From: Polynucleobacter alcilacus
GTDB lineage: Bacteria > Pseudomonadota > Gammaproteobacteria > Burkholderiales > Burkholderiaceae
DNA length: 64,000 bases
Assembly (NCBI RefSeq): GCF_018881545.1
Contig: NZ_JACVQD010000001.1
Span: 1,828,776-1,892,775, forward strand
Direction: 5' to 3'
The notes beneath the pieces were generated by a model. The model saw only the letters and a list, made by a program, of their open reading frames with translations, was not told where the DNA came from and searched no databases. Both the position numbers and the translations under genes were made by a program. Shown here piece by piece: positions 37,659 through 46,340 of the stretch; within the stretch, counting starts at the first letter, position 1, and the number at the start of each line of letters is the position of its first letter.

Positions 37659-39926
37659 ATGAAATTTCGTTTCCCAATCATCATTATTGATGAAGACTTT
37701 CGTTCCGAGAACATTTCGGGTTCTGGTATTCGCGACCTCGCCGAGGCCATCGAAACCGAGGGCATGGAAGTTATCGGGCTTACGAGCTACGGGGACCTAA
37801 CTTCTTTTGCTCAACAAGCTTCTCGTGCATCTACTTTCATTGTCTCAATTGATGATGAAGAGTTTGTTTCTGATTCCGAAGACCATGACTTACCTGCTTT
37901 GAATAACTTGCGCGCCTTCATTACTGAAGTGCGTAAGCGCAATGAAGATATTCCGATCTTTTTATATGGCGAGACGCGTACCTCACGTCATATGCCAAAC
38001 GATATCTTGCGTGAACTGCATGGTTTCATTCATATGAATGAAGACACCCCAGAATTTGTTGCGCGCCACATTATTCGCGAAGCCAGAGTCTATCTGGATT
38101 CTTTGGCACCACCGTTCTTCCGTGCATTAACCAATTACGCTTCTGAAGGTTCTTATTCTTGGCATTGCCCAGGGCATTCTGGTGGCGTGGCTTTCTTGAA
38201 GAGTCCAGTGGGGCGTATGTTCCATCAATTCTTTGGTGAGAATATGTTACGTGCTGACGTCTGTAATGCCGTCGAAGAATTAGGCCAACTCTTGGACCAT
38301 ACTGGGCCTGTGTTGCAGAGCGAGCGCAATGCTGCACGCATCTTTCATGCCGACCATTTATTCTTTGTAACCAATGGCACCTCCACATCCAACAAGATTG
38401 TGTGGCACTCCACCGTAGCGCCTGGAGATGTCGTTTTGGTCGATCGTAACTGCCATAAGTCGGTGATTCACTCCATCACCATGATGGGCGCAATCCCAAT
38501 TTTCTTAATGCCAACCCGCAATCATCTCGGCATTATTGGACCGATTCCTAAAGAAGAGTTTGAGTGGGCCAATATCAAGAAAAAGATTGATGCCAACCCC
38601 TTCATTAAGAATAAGAATGTGATACCGCGTGTGATGACGCTGACCCAGAGTACCTATGACGGGATTGTTTACAACGTTGAGATGATTAAAGAGATGCTTG
38701 ATGGCAAGGTTGACTCACTGCATTTCGATGAAGCTTGGTTGCCGCATGCTGCATTCCATCCTTTCTACAAAGATATGCATGCGATTGGATCTGATCGTCA
38801 GCGCACCAAGAAGAGTTTGATGTTTGCTACCCAATCGACTCATAAGCTATTGGCAGGTCTATCCCAGGCTTCTCAGGTATTAGTTCAGGATGCAGAAGAG
38901 CATAAGCTTGATCGGGATTGCTTTAATGAAGCTTACTTAATGCATACCTCGACTAGCCCACAGTACGCCATTATTGCTTCCTGCGACGTTTCTGCAGCAA
39001 TGATGGAATCCCCTGGTGGCACAACCTTGGTAGAAGAATCTATCGCTGAAGCCATGGACTTCCGACGCGCTATGCGTGAGGTAGATGATAAGTTTGGCAC
39101 TGACTGGTGGTTTAAGGTTTGGGGACCAGATCATCTTGCTGAAGAAGGTATTGGTGAGCGCTCTGATTGGGTGCTGGAGCCTAATGCAAGCTGGCATGAC
39201 TTTGGCAAACTCGCCAAAGGCTTCAATATGCTTGATCCGATTAAAGCAACGGTTGTCACTCCTGGCTTAGATATCGAAGGCAACTTCGGGTCAATGGGGA
39301 TCCCCGCTAGCATCGTGACTAAATATCTTGCAGAGCATGGCGTGATCGTTGAGAAGTGTGGCCTGTATTCCTTCTTCATCATGTTCACCATCGGTATCAC
39401 TAAGGGTCGCTGGAATACCCTGGTTACTGAATTGCAACAGTTTAAAGATCACTTTGATAAAAATGCACCTCTGTGGAAAGTTTTGCCAGAGTTTGTGGCT
39501 AAGCATCCCCGCTATGAGCGCGTTGGCTTAAAAGATATCTGCCAGCAGATTCATGAGTTCTATAAGGGTCGTAACGTAGCCCGTATGACTACAGAAATGT
39601 ATACCTCGGATATGGAGCCTGCCATGATGCCTTCTGAGGCTTGGGCAAAAATGGCGCATAAAGAGGTTGATCGTGTGCCTCTTGATCAATTAGATGGTCG
39701 TGTTACAGCGATGCTAGTCACACCCTACCCGCCAGGTATTCCGCTATTAATTCCGGGTGAGCGCTTTAACAAACGAATCGTGGACTATTTGTACTTTGCT
39801 AGGGACTTTAATGAGAAGTTTCCAGGATTCGAGACGGATATACATGGTTTAGTGAAGGGGGATGTCGATGGCCGCAGCGAATATTACGTTGACTGCGTCA
39901 GACAGGATCGCGACATCACGCTTTAA
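37659..39926 (+). CDS. Orn/Lys/Arg decarboxylase, AdiA-like
   Basis: PLP-dependent amino acid decarboxylase of the prokaryotic Orn/Lys/Arg class. The ATG at 37659 gives MKFRFPIIIIDEDFRSENIS (755 aa), nearly the length of E. coli AdiA; the upstream extension looks non-coding. An N-terminal response-regulator-like wing domain (about residues 1-130) precedes SWHCPGHSGGVAFLKSP, DRNCHKSVIHS and the PLP lysine in QSTHKLLAGLSQASQVL. The C-terminal part has ATVVTPGLDIEGNFGSMG and the GIPLLIPGER signature. Substrate may be arginine, lysine or ornithine. It is convergent with argH, which makes arginine. Confidence 0.9.
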   Translation: MKFRFPIIIIDEDFRSENISGSGIRDLAEAIETEGMEVIGLTSYGDLTSFAQQASRASTFIVSIDDEEFVSDSEDHDLPALNNLRAFITEVRKRNEDIPIFLYGETRTSRHMPNDILRELHGFIHMNEDTPEFVARHIIREARVYLDSLAPPFFRALTNYASEGSYSWHCPGHSGGVAFLKSPVGRMFHQFFGENMLRADVCNAVEELGQLLDHTGPVLQSERNAARIFHADHLFFVTNGTSTSNKIVWHSTVAPGDVVLVDRNCHKSVIHSITMMGAIPIFLMPTRNHLGIIGPIPKEEFEWANIKKKIDANPFIKNKNVIPRVMTLTQSTYDGIVYNVEMIKEMLDGKVDSLHFDEAWLPHAAFHPFYKDMHAIGSDRQRTKKSLMFATQSTHKLLAGLSQASQVLVQDAEEHKLDRDCFNEAYLMHTSTSPQYAIIASCDVSAAMMESPGGTTLVEESIAEAMDFRRAMREVDDKFGTDWWFKVWGPDHLAEEGIGERSDWVLEPNASWHDFGKLAKGFNMLDPIKATVVTPGLDIEGNFGSMGIPASIVTKYLAEHGVIVEKCGLYSFFIMFTIGITKGRWNTLVTELQQFKDHFDKNAPLWKVLPEFVAKHPRYERVGLKDICQQIHEFYKGRNVARMTTEMYTSDMEPAMMPSEAWAKMAHKEVDRVPLDQLDGRVTAMLVTPYPPGIPLLIPGERFNKRIVDYLYFARDFNEKFPGFETDIHGLVKGDVDGRSEYYVDCVRQDRDITL

Positions 39927-39987
39927 TCAATCCATACCGCATCTTGGCATTGGAAGTGGATACAAGGGGCACATGCCATCAGCACCT

Positions 39988-41406
39988 CTAGAGATCTGCT
40001 CGACCCCGTTGAATGGCTGCCAGTACTTGAGAAGGCGCTGTGCCACCCGCATGTTGGCGTGATTGTACTGAGCCATCCACGGTGAGCAGAGCAAAGACAT
40101 CATCACTCATGAGTTCAGGGCGATTATCTAAACCACAAGCAAAGCGCAGCTCTGCAAGACTCAAGTCAGTCAGCATACAGTTTCTGCCAACACAGGCTTT
40201 AACAGCGTGAGCCACAGCTTCATGGGCATCACGGAAGGCTAAACCTTTTTTAACCAAGTAGTCAGCTAAATCGGTTGCGGTTGCAAAGCCTTCCTCAGCC
40301 GCTGCTTTCATGATGTCAGCCTTCACTTCAATATGCGGAATCATGTCAGCAAAGATACGCAGTGTATCTTGAACAGTATCTACCGCATCAAATAAGGGTT
40401 CTTTGTCTTCTTGATTATCTTTGTTGTAAGCAAGTGGCTGGCTCTTCATCAGCGTCAATAAAGAAATCAAATCACCATAAACGCGACCCGTTTTACCGCG
40501 TGCCAATTCTGGAACGTCAGGATTTTTCTTTTGCGGCATGATGGAGCTACCAGTACAGAAGCGATCTGGTAAATCAATAAACCCAAAACGCGGGCTTAGC
40601 CATAGTACGAGCTCTTCAGATAAGCGTGAGACATGCATCATCAGAATCGATGCAAAGGCGCAGAACTCAATGGCAAAGTCGCGATCCGACACTGCATCTA
40701 GAGAATTGTTGCAAATACCATCAAAGCCCAAAATCTTGGCTACTTGCTCGCGATCAATCGGGTAGCTCGTACCTGCTAAAGCAGCTGCGCCTAAGGGCAA
40801 ACGATTAAAGCGTGTGCGTAAATCAGCCAAGCGGCTTGTATCACGGCTAAACATTTCGAAGTAAGCCATGAGATGGTGGCCGAAAGTAATCGGTTGCGCA
40901 ACTTGCAAATGCGTATGACCCGGCATGATTGTTGCAGCATGCTTTTCTGCTAAATCCAAAAGCGCAGTACGAACAGTTTGTAAGGTAGTCGCAATCTCAT
41001 CTACGCTGCCACGCAACCAAAGGCGTAGATCAGTCGCCACTTGATCATTACGTGAGCGGCCAGTATGCAAACGTTTGCCAGCATCACCCACTAGTTCTGT
41101 AAGGCGGGCTTCAATATTGAGATGAACATCTTCGAGCGCTAATTGCCAGTTAAATTCACCGGCCTCAATTTCGCTTTTAATCTGGGCCATTCCTTTTTGA
41201 ATATCCACCAAATCCTGGGCGCTGATGATCTTTTGACTAGCTAGCATTTCAGCGTGTGCTAGGGAACCAGCGATATCAACCATAGCAAAGCGTTGATCAA
41301 AGCCGATAGAGGCGGTATAGCGTTGAACGAGTTCGTCAACGGGTTCTGTAAAACGGGCCGACCAAGCTTGGGCTTTGTTGGCTAAGGAATTTTTGGATGA
41401 GCTCAT
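39988..41406 (-). CDS. argH: Argininosuccinate lyase
   Basis: Last step of arginine synthesis, splitting argininosuccinate into arginine and fumarate. The ATG at 41406 ([27 protein letters not shown]) gives 472 residues, normal for the family; the longer frame runs back across the divergent hemC start. The fumarase-superfamily signature is [16 protein letters not shown], with [18 protein letters not shown] and [11 protein letters not shown] also present. It shares a 43-bp divergent promoter region with hemC and is convergent with the decarboxylase gene. Confidence 0.97.
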   Translation of the reverse strand: MSSSKNSLANKAQAWSARFTEPVDELVQRYTASIGFDQRFAMVDIAGSLAHAEMLASQKIISAQDLVDIQKGMAQIKSEIEAGEFNWQLALEDVHLNIEARLTELVGDAGKRLHTGRSRNDQVATDLRLWLRGSVDEIATTLQTVRTALLDLAEKHAATIMPGHTHLQVAQPITFGHHLMAYFEMFSRDTSRLADLRTRFNRLPLGAAALAGTSYPIDREQVAKILGFDGICNNSLDAVSDRDFAIEFCAFASILMMHVSRLSEELVLWLSPRFGFIDLPDRFCTGSSIMPQKKNPDVPELARGKTGRVYGDLISLLTLMKSQPLAYNKDNQEDKEPLFDAVDTVQDTLRIFADMIPHIEVKADIMKAAAEEGFATATDLADYLVKKGLAFRDAHEAVAHAVKACVGRNCMLTDLSLAELRFACGLDNRPELMSDDVFALLTVDGSVQSRQHAGGTAPSQVLAAIQRGRADL

Positions 41407-41449
41407 AAACACAGTATATTGGGGTAGGTCTTTGATTATTTTAAATGTT

Positions 41450-42436
41450 ATGTCCCAAACCCAGAATTCTGCAGCCATACCTACCCCTCCGTCAGCCCCC
41501 AAGCGCCTAGTCATTGCCTCCCGTGAAAGTCGTTTGGCCATGTGGCAGGCTGAGCACGTCCGGGATTGCCTCCAAAAGCTCTATCCAGAGTGCGCTGTCC
41601 AGATTTTGGGGATGACCACCCGCGGGGACCAGATTTTGGATATGGCCCTGTCCAAAGTCGGGGGTAAAGGCCTTTTTGTAAAAGAATTAGAAGCCGCTCT
41701 AGAGGACGGACGTGCTGATTTAGCCGTTCATTCCTTAAAAGATGTCCCCATGGTGATGCCAGAAGGGTTTGATCTTGCTTGTGTGATGGCCAGAGAAGAT
41801 GCCCGTGATGCTTTTGTCTCGAACGATTACGCCAGTCTTGAAGACTTACCAAAAGGTGCCATCGTGGGCACCTCCAGCTTGCGACGTGAAGCTGTACTAC
41901 GAGCAAAGTTCCCTCATCTAGAAATTGAGCCATTGCGCGGCAATTTAGATACACGCATGAGCAAATTGGATCGTGGCGAGTATCAAGCGATTATTTTGGC
42001 TGCCGCAGGACTCAAGCGTTTGGGTTTAGAAAGCCGCATCCGCGCATACCTTCCCTATGACCCCTACACACCAGCAGCAGGGCAAGGTGCTTTAGGAATA
42101 GAGACCTTAAGCAATCATCCCCATATTAAGCAGTGGCTTGCGCCGTTAACGGATTTACCAACCTTGCTTGCGGTATCGGCAGAACGCATGATCTCGCGCC
42201 AATTGGGAGGCTCTTGTGAAGTGCCCTTAGCAGCCTATGCCACATGGAATCAGGATCAGGCAGGCCAAATGCAAATACGCTCGTTTGTTGCTAGCGCGGA
42301 TGGCAAAACCTTCTGCCTTGCCCTTGGCAATGCCAAAGTGCAATCGATTGAGGATGCAGAGTCTCTAGGGTTAGCCGTTGCCACAGATTTGCTGGCACAA
42401 GGTGCGGCAGATTTGATTCCAAATACTCCGAAGTAA
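41450..42436 (+). CDS. hemC: Hydroxymethylbilane synthase (porphobilinogen deaminase)
   Basis: Polymerises four porphobilinogens into hydroxymethylbilane in tetrapyrrole synthesis. The ATG at 41450 ([11 protein letters not shown]) was chosen because earlier sequence overlaps argH and is not family-like. Hallmarks: [68 protein letters not shown] and the dipyrromethane-cofactor cysteine in [15 protein letters not shown]. It lies 20 nt before hemD, the standard hemCD pairing. Confidence 0.97.
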   Translation: MSQTQNSAAIPTPPSAPKRLVIASRESRLAMWQAEHVRDCLQKLYPECAVQILGMTTRGDQILDMALSKVGGKGLFVKELEAALEDGRADLAVHSLKDVPMVMPEGFDLACVMAREDARDAFVSNDYASLEDLPKGAIVGTSSLRREAVLRAKFPHLEIEPLRGNLDTRMSKLDRGEYQAIILAAAGLKRLGLESRIRAYLPYDPYTPAAGQGALGIETLSNHPHIKQWLAPLTDLPTLLAVSAERMISRQLGGSCEVPLAAYATWNQDQAGQMQIRSFVASADGKTFCLALGNAKVQSIEDAESLGLAVATDLLAQGAADLIPNTPK

Positions 42437-42456
42437 GTAAAGCATTCTCAATCGCG

Positions 42457-43281
42457 ATGAGTGCCAAAACCATTATCGTTACCAGACCCAGTGGACAGGC
42501 TCGTCAGCTGATTGAAGTATTAAGTCATGTCATTGAGAACAGCGGTTTGTCTAAGCGCAGTTTCCCAGAGATTGTGTCTCTGCCTCTGCTTACTATTGTT
42601 CCTGCTGCAGACGAACAACTCGCCGACCACATTGCCACATCATTAGCAGATGCTGACTTGGCTATTTTTGTCAGTCCGAATGCCATTGAATGCGTTATGC
42701 GTTTGCTAGAGCGTGATTGGCAAGATTTTTCTAAGCAGATTATTCCCATTGGGGTGATGGGTGGGAGTAGCAAGTTTGCCCTCCAAAATCATGGTATTGG
42801 TCAAGAAGCTCAGCCCACACCCATCTTTATTCCAGGAAACAACGAGAGTTGGGATTCAGAGGGTTTATGGCAAGAGCTACAAACCTTGGGCTGGAACTGG
42901 GCAAGTAAAAAAGTGGTGATCTTCAAGGGTGAAGGTGGACGCGATTGGTTAGCGGATACCTTAAAAAAAGCGGGGGCAAGAGTAGAGGCGATTTCAACCT
43001 ACACTCGTGTCCCTCTGGATATTGATAATTCTGCTTGGCAAGCAATTCGTGAAATGGATTTTTCAAAATCGCTTTGGCTTCTCACCTCCTCTGAGGCTGT
43101 GCGCTATCTAGGCCAAGTAGTAAAAGATCAATTTCCACAGAATTTACAAAGCGCAAGCGCCTTATGCCCGCATCACAATATTGCAGATGCCGCTGAGATG
43201 ATTGGTTTTGGTGAGGTATTTACAACCGAGCCAGGTGATGAAGCCTTAGTCAAAGCAACTTTAGCTTGGCTGACTATTTAA
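42457..43281 (+). CDS. hemD: Uroporphyrinogen-III synthase
   Basis: Closes and isomerises hydroxymethylbilane to uroporphyrinogen III. The 274-residue, poorly conserved family is recognised by ADLAIFVSPNAIECVMRLL, PIGVMGGSSKFAL, KKVVIFKGEGGRDWLADTLKKAGARVEAISTYTR-type blocks and WLLTSSEAVRYLGQ. Position right after hemC supports it. No hemX follows; the gene ends three bases before the convergent UbiC-like gene. Together with hemF at 4.3-5.3 kb the window encodes three heme steps. Confidence 0.92.
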   Translation: MSAKTIIVTRPSGQARQLIEVLSHVIENSGLSKRSFPEIVSLPLLTIVPAADEQLADHIATSLADADLAIFVSPNAIECVMRLLERDWQDFSKQIIPIGVMGGSSKFALQNHGIGQEAQPTPIFIPGNNESWDSEGLWQELQTLGWNWASKKVVIFKGEGGRDWLADTLKKAGARVEAISTYTRVPLDIDNSAWQAIREMDFSKSLWLLTSSEAVRYLGQVVKDQFPQNLQSASALCPHHNIADAAEMIGFGEVFTTEPGDEALVKATLAWLTI

Positions 43282-43284
43282 CTC

Positions 43285-43857
43285 TCAACTAACTGAATAA
43301 TTGAGTAGGACTGGCAAGAAAATTTCATTTACTAGAATGGGATGACCTTTTAAGCGATAGAGGGTGCGGCGTGCCCATAACGGTGAGCTCAATCCAGAAA
43401 AATGCTTAGAGCACTTTTTCCATAAGACGCTACTTTTATCTAGTCGTGCAATATCCCGGGGTGACTTGGGCTTAGAGTACTTGCGGGTTTTAGCAAAGAG
43501 CACTGCTCCTAAAGGCTTTGTACCAAGGCGCAGGATACTGTGATTACTGCCACTAGAGCTCAGGGTTGGAATGACGCTGTGAGCCATTACCAAGGGAATA
43601 TCGTTAACGCATAAGAGTACCTCACGTACTCTGCAACGTCGAATCTTGAAATGAAAATAGCGACTTTCATCGCTATTCAGCGATTGAGGGCAGTCTCGCA
43701 AAACCTGAACTTCCAGCTTTTGTCCAATTATGTTCTCAATCTTTTGGGTTAAAGAACCCGTATCGCTTAGCCAAGGCTGCCACTTTCGTGGCGCCCGATG
43801 AATTGCACCGGAACCGACTCGATTCCATGCAGAACGGAGACGATTGCGGTGGGTCAT
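43285..43857 (-). CDS. ubiC: Chorismate lyase (UbiC-like)
   Basis: Probable chorismate pyruvate-lyase making 4-hydroxybenzoate, the first ubiquinone-ring precursor. The 190-residue protein has the family start WQPWLSDTGSLTQKIE, a VREVLLCVNDIPLVMAHSVIP core, RLGTKPLGAVLFAK, and the closing RLKGHPILVNEIFLPVLL, which carries the conserved glutamate. It is a diverged member, and ubiA is not next to it. It begins two bases after the RhlE-type helicase stop on the same strand. Confidence 0.87.
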   Translation of the reverse strand: MTHRNRLRSAWNRVGSGAIHRAPRKWQPWLSDTGSLTQKIENIIGQKLEVQVLRDCPQSLNSDESRYFHFKIRRCRVREVLLCVNDIPLVMAHSVIPTLSSSGSNHSILRLGTKPLGAVLFAKTRKYSKPKSPRDIARLDKSSVLWKKCSKHFSGLSSPLWARRTLYRLKGHPILVNEIFLPVLLNYSVS

Positions 43858-43859
43858 TT

Positions 43860-45407
43860 TTAGCTACCGCTAAAGTTTTTACGTTGGCCGCCAGTCTTTG
43901 GTTTAGCAAAGCGTGGACCACCCGCGGGACGAGCTGGGCGTGAGTCAGCAGAACGCACAGGACGTGAATCAGCTGAGCGTGCAGGACGTGAATCAGCTGA
44001 GCGTGAATCCGTTGAACGCGCTTCGAAATGATTGCCTGTGCGGCTTTCACCACCAGTACCGCCACCGCCAAAACGCGATTCAGAACGTGCGCCTGAGCCA
44101 TAACGACCACCGCCACCACCTGAGCGATTGCCACCACCACCAGAACGATTGCCACCACCGCTACCAGAGCGACCGCCACCACCACCACCAAAGCTAGGCT
44201 TGGCTTGTGGCTCAAGGCCGGCGATGACTGAGGCAACGATATCTTGCTGTGTAAAACGCTCGATATTGCGGATCTTGGCGCGATCACGATGTTCAACCAA
44301 AGTGATTGCGACACCATTGCGACCAGCGCGACCAGTACGACCGATACGATGCGTATAGTCTTCCGGTTTCATTGGCAAGCCAAAGTTAATAACGTGACTA
44401 ATGCGCGGCACATCGATACCGCGAGCTGCTACGTCAGTCGCAACCAAAATCTTGGTGTGACCTTTGCGGAGAGACTCTAGGCGACGCATGCGCACAGCTT
44501 GAGGCATTGCACCATGGAGTGCAGTAGCTTCGTAGCCATTGGCACGCAAGGTGTCAGCAATTTTTTCGCTTTCAACCTGAGTGCTTGCAAACACCACTGC
44601 TTGATCCAAATTGGCATCAGCCAAAATGTGCTCAAGTAACTTGTGCTTGTGTGATGTGCTGTCAGCCCAATGCAACTTCTGTTCGATGTTGGCATGTTTA
44701 TCGCCTGCATGAGCAAGTTCAATACGTTTAGCATCGGTAGTCAACGCATTTGCTAAAGACATAATCTTTGGTGCAAAGGTTGCAGAGAACATTAAAGTTT
44801 GATTGCGACTTGAGCAACGTTTATCAATTGCCTCGAGATCATCAGCAAATCCCATGTCGAGCATGCGATCGGCTTCGTCGATAACGAGTTGTTTTACATC
44901 ATCCAAGCGAATTGCTTTACTGTCACATAAGTCGAGTAAGCGACCTGGTGTGGCAACAACCAACAATGCACCTTTCAGAGCTTGGATTTGCTTGCCGTAA
45001 GGCATGCCACCCATCACAGTTGCAATACGGATACCTTTCATGCCACGAACCAAGTTCACGGCATCGGCGGTAACCTGTTGAGCTAATTCACGAGTAGGGC
45101 AGAGCACTAACACTTTAGGTTGTGCGCGACCGGGTACAGGTGAGCTATGCGGGTTAGCTTCGATCAGTTGATTAATTAAAGGCAATAAAAAGGCTGCAGT
45201 TTTACCGCTACCGGTTTGGCTGCTGACTAATAAGTCACCACCAGCTAAGGCTGCAGGAATAACCTCAGCCTGCACGGCAGTAGCTTCGGTATAACCGAGT
45301 TCAGCAACGTTTTTAAGAAGTGAGGCCGCTAGGGCGAAAGACTGGAACTCAGTTCCAGCGTGCTTTGAGTCTTTCGACTCGAGATTGGTTTCTTTAGAAA
45401 AAGTCAT
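43860..45407 (-). CDS. rhlE: RhlE-type DEAD-box RNA helicase
   Basis: ATP-dependent RNA helicase remodelling rRNA and mRNA structure. Counting from an in-frame ATG four codons upstream, motif I is SQTGSGKT (67-74), DEAD 181-184, SAT 212-214 and HRIGRTGRAGR about 357-367. A low-complexity tail follows (about 410-519): Gly/Arg/Ser repeats, then ADSRPARS-like repeats, as in RhlE proteins that bind RNA through basic tails. The ATG at 45407 (MTFSKETN) is preferred because the upstream ATG sits in a leader hairpin directly against the gagggg ribosome-binding site. Three hairpins precede it. Confidence 0.92.
   Translation of the reverse strand: MTFSKETNLESKDSKHAGTEFQSFALAASLLKNVAELGYTEATAVQAEVIPAALAGGDLLVSSQTGSGKTAAFLLPLINQLIEANPHSSPVPGRAQPKVLVLCPTRELAQQVTADAVNLVRGMKGIRIATVMGGMPYGKQIQALKGALLVVATPGRLLDLCDSKAIRLDDVKQLVIDEADRMLDMGFADDLEAIDKRCSSRNQTLMFSATFAPKIMSLANALTTDAKRIELAHAGDKHANIEQKLHWADSTSHKHKLLEHILADANLDQAVVFASTQVESEKIADTLRANGYEATALHGAMPQAVRMRRLESLRKGHTKILVATDVAARGIDVPRISHVINFGLPMKPEDYTHRIGRTGRAGRNGVAITLVEHRDRAKIRNIERFTQQDIVASVIAGLEPQAKPSFGGGGGGRSGSGGGNRSGGGGNRSGGGGGRYGSGARSESRFGGGGTGGESRTGNHFEARSTDSRSADSRPARSADSRPVRSADSRPARPAGGPRFAKPKTGGQRKNFSGS
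43937..44010. repeat. 24-bp tandem repeat in the helicase tail
   Basis: Three imperfect copies of a 24-base unit (gacgtgaatcagctgagcgt plus gcag) encode the ADSRPARS repeats near the helicase C terminus. The last two copies are almost identical, so copy number could vary by slippage without changing frame. Confidence 0.8.
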
Positions 45408-45415
45408 GCTATTAC

Positions 45416-45494
45416 ACATCCCCTCAAAGGGATGTCTCCGTATGTTGCACCCATTGTTTTTTATGGGGTGCGATGGTCAAAGGCATCGACCATC
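45416..45494 (-). promoter_or_regulatory. Triple-hairpin leader of the DEAD-box helicase gene
   Basis: Three adjacent inverted repeats lie in the 5' leader. Hairpin 1 is acatccc/gggatgt (45416-45422, 45429-45435) and includes the gagggg ribosome-binding sequence and an upstream ATG. Hairpin 2 is gcacccat/atggggtgc (45447-45454, 45463-45471) with one bulge. Hairpin 3 is gatggtc/gaccatc (45472-45478, 45488-45494). Such a leader could control translation by temperature or by the helicase itself. Confidence 0.55.
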
Positions 45495-45659
45495 AGACAG
45501 GCGGCAGCGCGTTTTATGAACTTCGGTGTTTATGACTTCTAAACGGTACGCTGAAATATAGCTGGGGGGCGATGAATCAAATTGCTTTAAAAAGCCTCCC
45601 ATTATGACAGCTTGAATGCATGATGACAAGGGTTTTCCCGAATTAATTATGATGTCGAG

Positions 45660-46340
45660 ATGGCATTTTTTACTTTAGACCTATTCAACCCGGCAAACGC
45701 TGGCATTGTTGATTTCCCTACTTACTTGCTAGGGACCATCTTGACAATCTTATTGCCAGGTCCCAACTCGCTTTATGTTTTAACAGTGACTACTCAGAAG
45801 GGTTGGCGTTCAGGAGCCTGGGGTGCGCTTGGAATTTTTATTGGCGATTCCGTATTGATGATTGCTGTGGCTTTAGGAGCCGCATCCTTACTGGCATCCT
45901 CTTTCATACTCTTTGGCATCCTCAGCACAATCGGCGCCTTGTATTTAGCTTGGATGGGCTTTGGTTTGGTACGAAGCGGCATGCAGCGCTGGACTTTGCA
46001 AGACACAATTCCACAAGACAAGCCATTGCAAATTCGTCTAATGGCGTTGCATCCTCTGTATGCAGCTCTAGCGCTATCGCTGACGAATCCTAAAGCTATC
46101 TTTTTCTTTATTGCATTCTTCTCACAATTTATTCAGCCTGATTTTGAACATCCCATCCATACATTTTTGTATTTGGCGATCGTTCTGCAATGCATGAGCA
46201 TGACTTACTTGGCCAGCTTGATTTGCATCGGGCAATTCGTTTCACGTTTTTTTCAGCGTCACCCTCGCTGGGCGGCAAGCCTTTGGATGATGACAGGGTT
46301 CTTATTTATTGGGTTTGCACTACGCTTAGTCTTTATCTGA
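45660..46340 (+). CDS. LysE family amino-acid exporter, LeuE-like
   Basis: Inner-membrane exporter of 226 residues with about six helices. The RhtB/LysE signature TILLPGPNSLYVLTVTTQKGWRSGAWGALGIFIGDS-type region is near residues 30-70, and LTNPKAIFFFIAFFSQFI lies in the middle. The sequence is nearest to LeuE-type leucine/hydrophobic amino-acid exporters, but the substrate is uncertain. It is divergent from the helicase gene and overlaps the end of the convergent aldehyde dehydrogenase gene by 8 nt. Confidence 0.88.
   Translation: MAFFTLDLFNPANAGIVDFPTYLLGTILTILLPGPNSLYVLTVTTQKGWRSGAWGALGIFIGDSVLMIAVALGAASLLASSFILFGILSTIGALYLAWMGFGLVRSGMQRWTLQDTIPQDKPLQIRLMALHPLYAALALSLTNPKAIFFFIAFFSQFIQPDFEHPIHTFLYLAIVLQCMSMTYLASLICIGQFVSRFFQRHPRWAASLWMMTGFLFIGFALRLVFI

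Noticed and set aside
41511-41954. Long minus-strand frame (147 codons) opposite hemC
   Set aside because: It lies entirely within the well-supported hemC gene and has no family-like motif.
43937-44200. Short repeats that might suggest a CRISPR array
   Set aside because: The repeats are tandem without unique spacers and translate in frame into the helicase tail.
43736-44317. A 193-codon minus-strand frame rich in Val/Ala across the helicase tail
   Set aside because: It is the alternative frame of the Gly-rich repeats, has no recognisable family and overlaps both the helicase and the UbiC-like gene.
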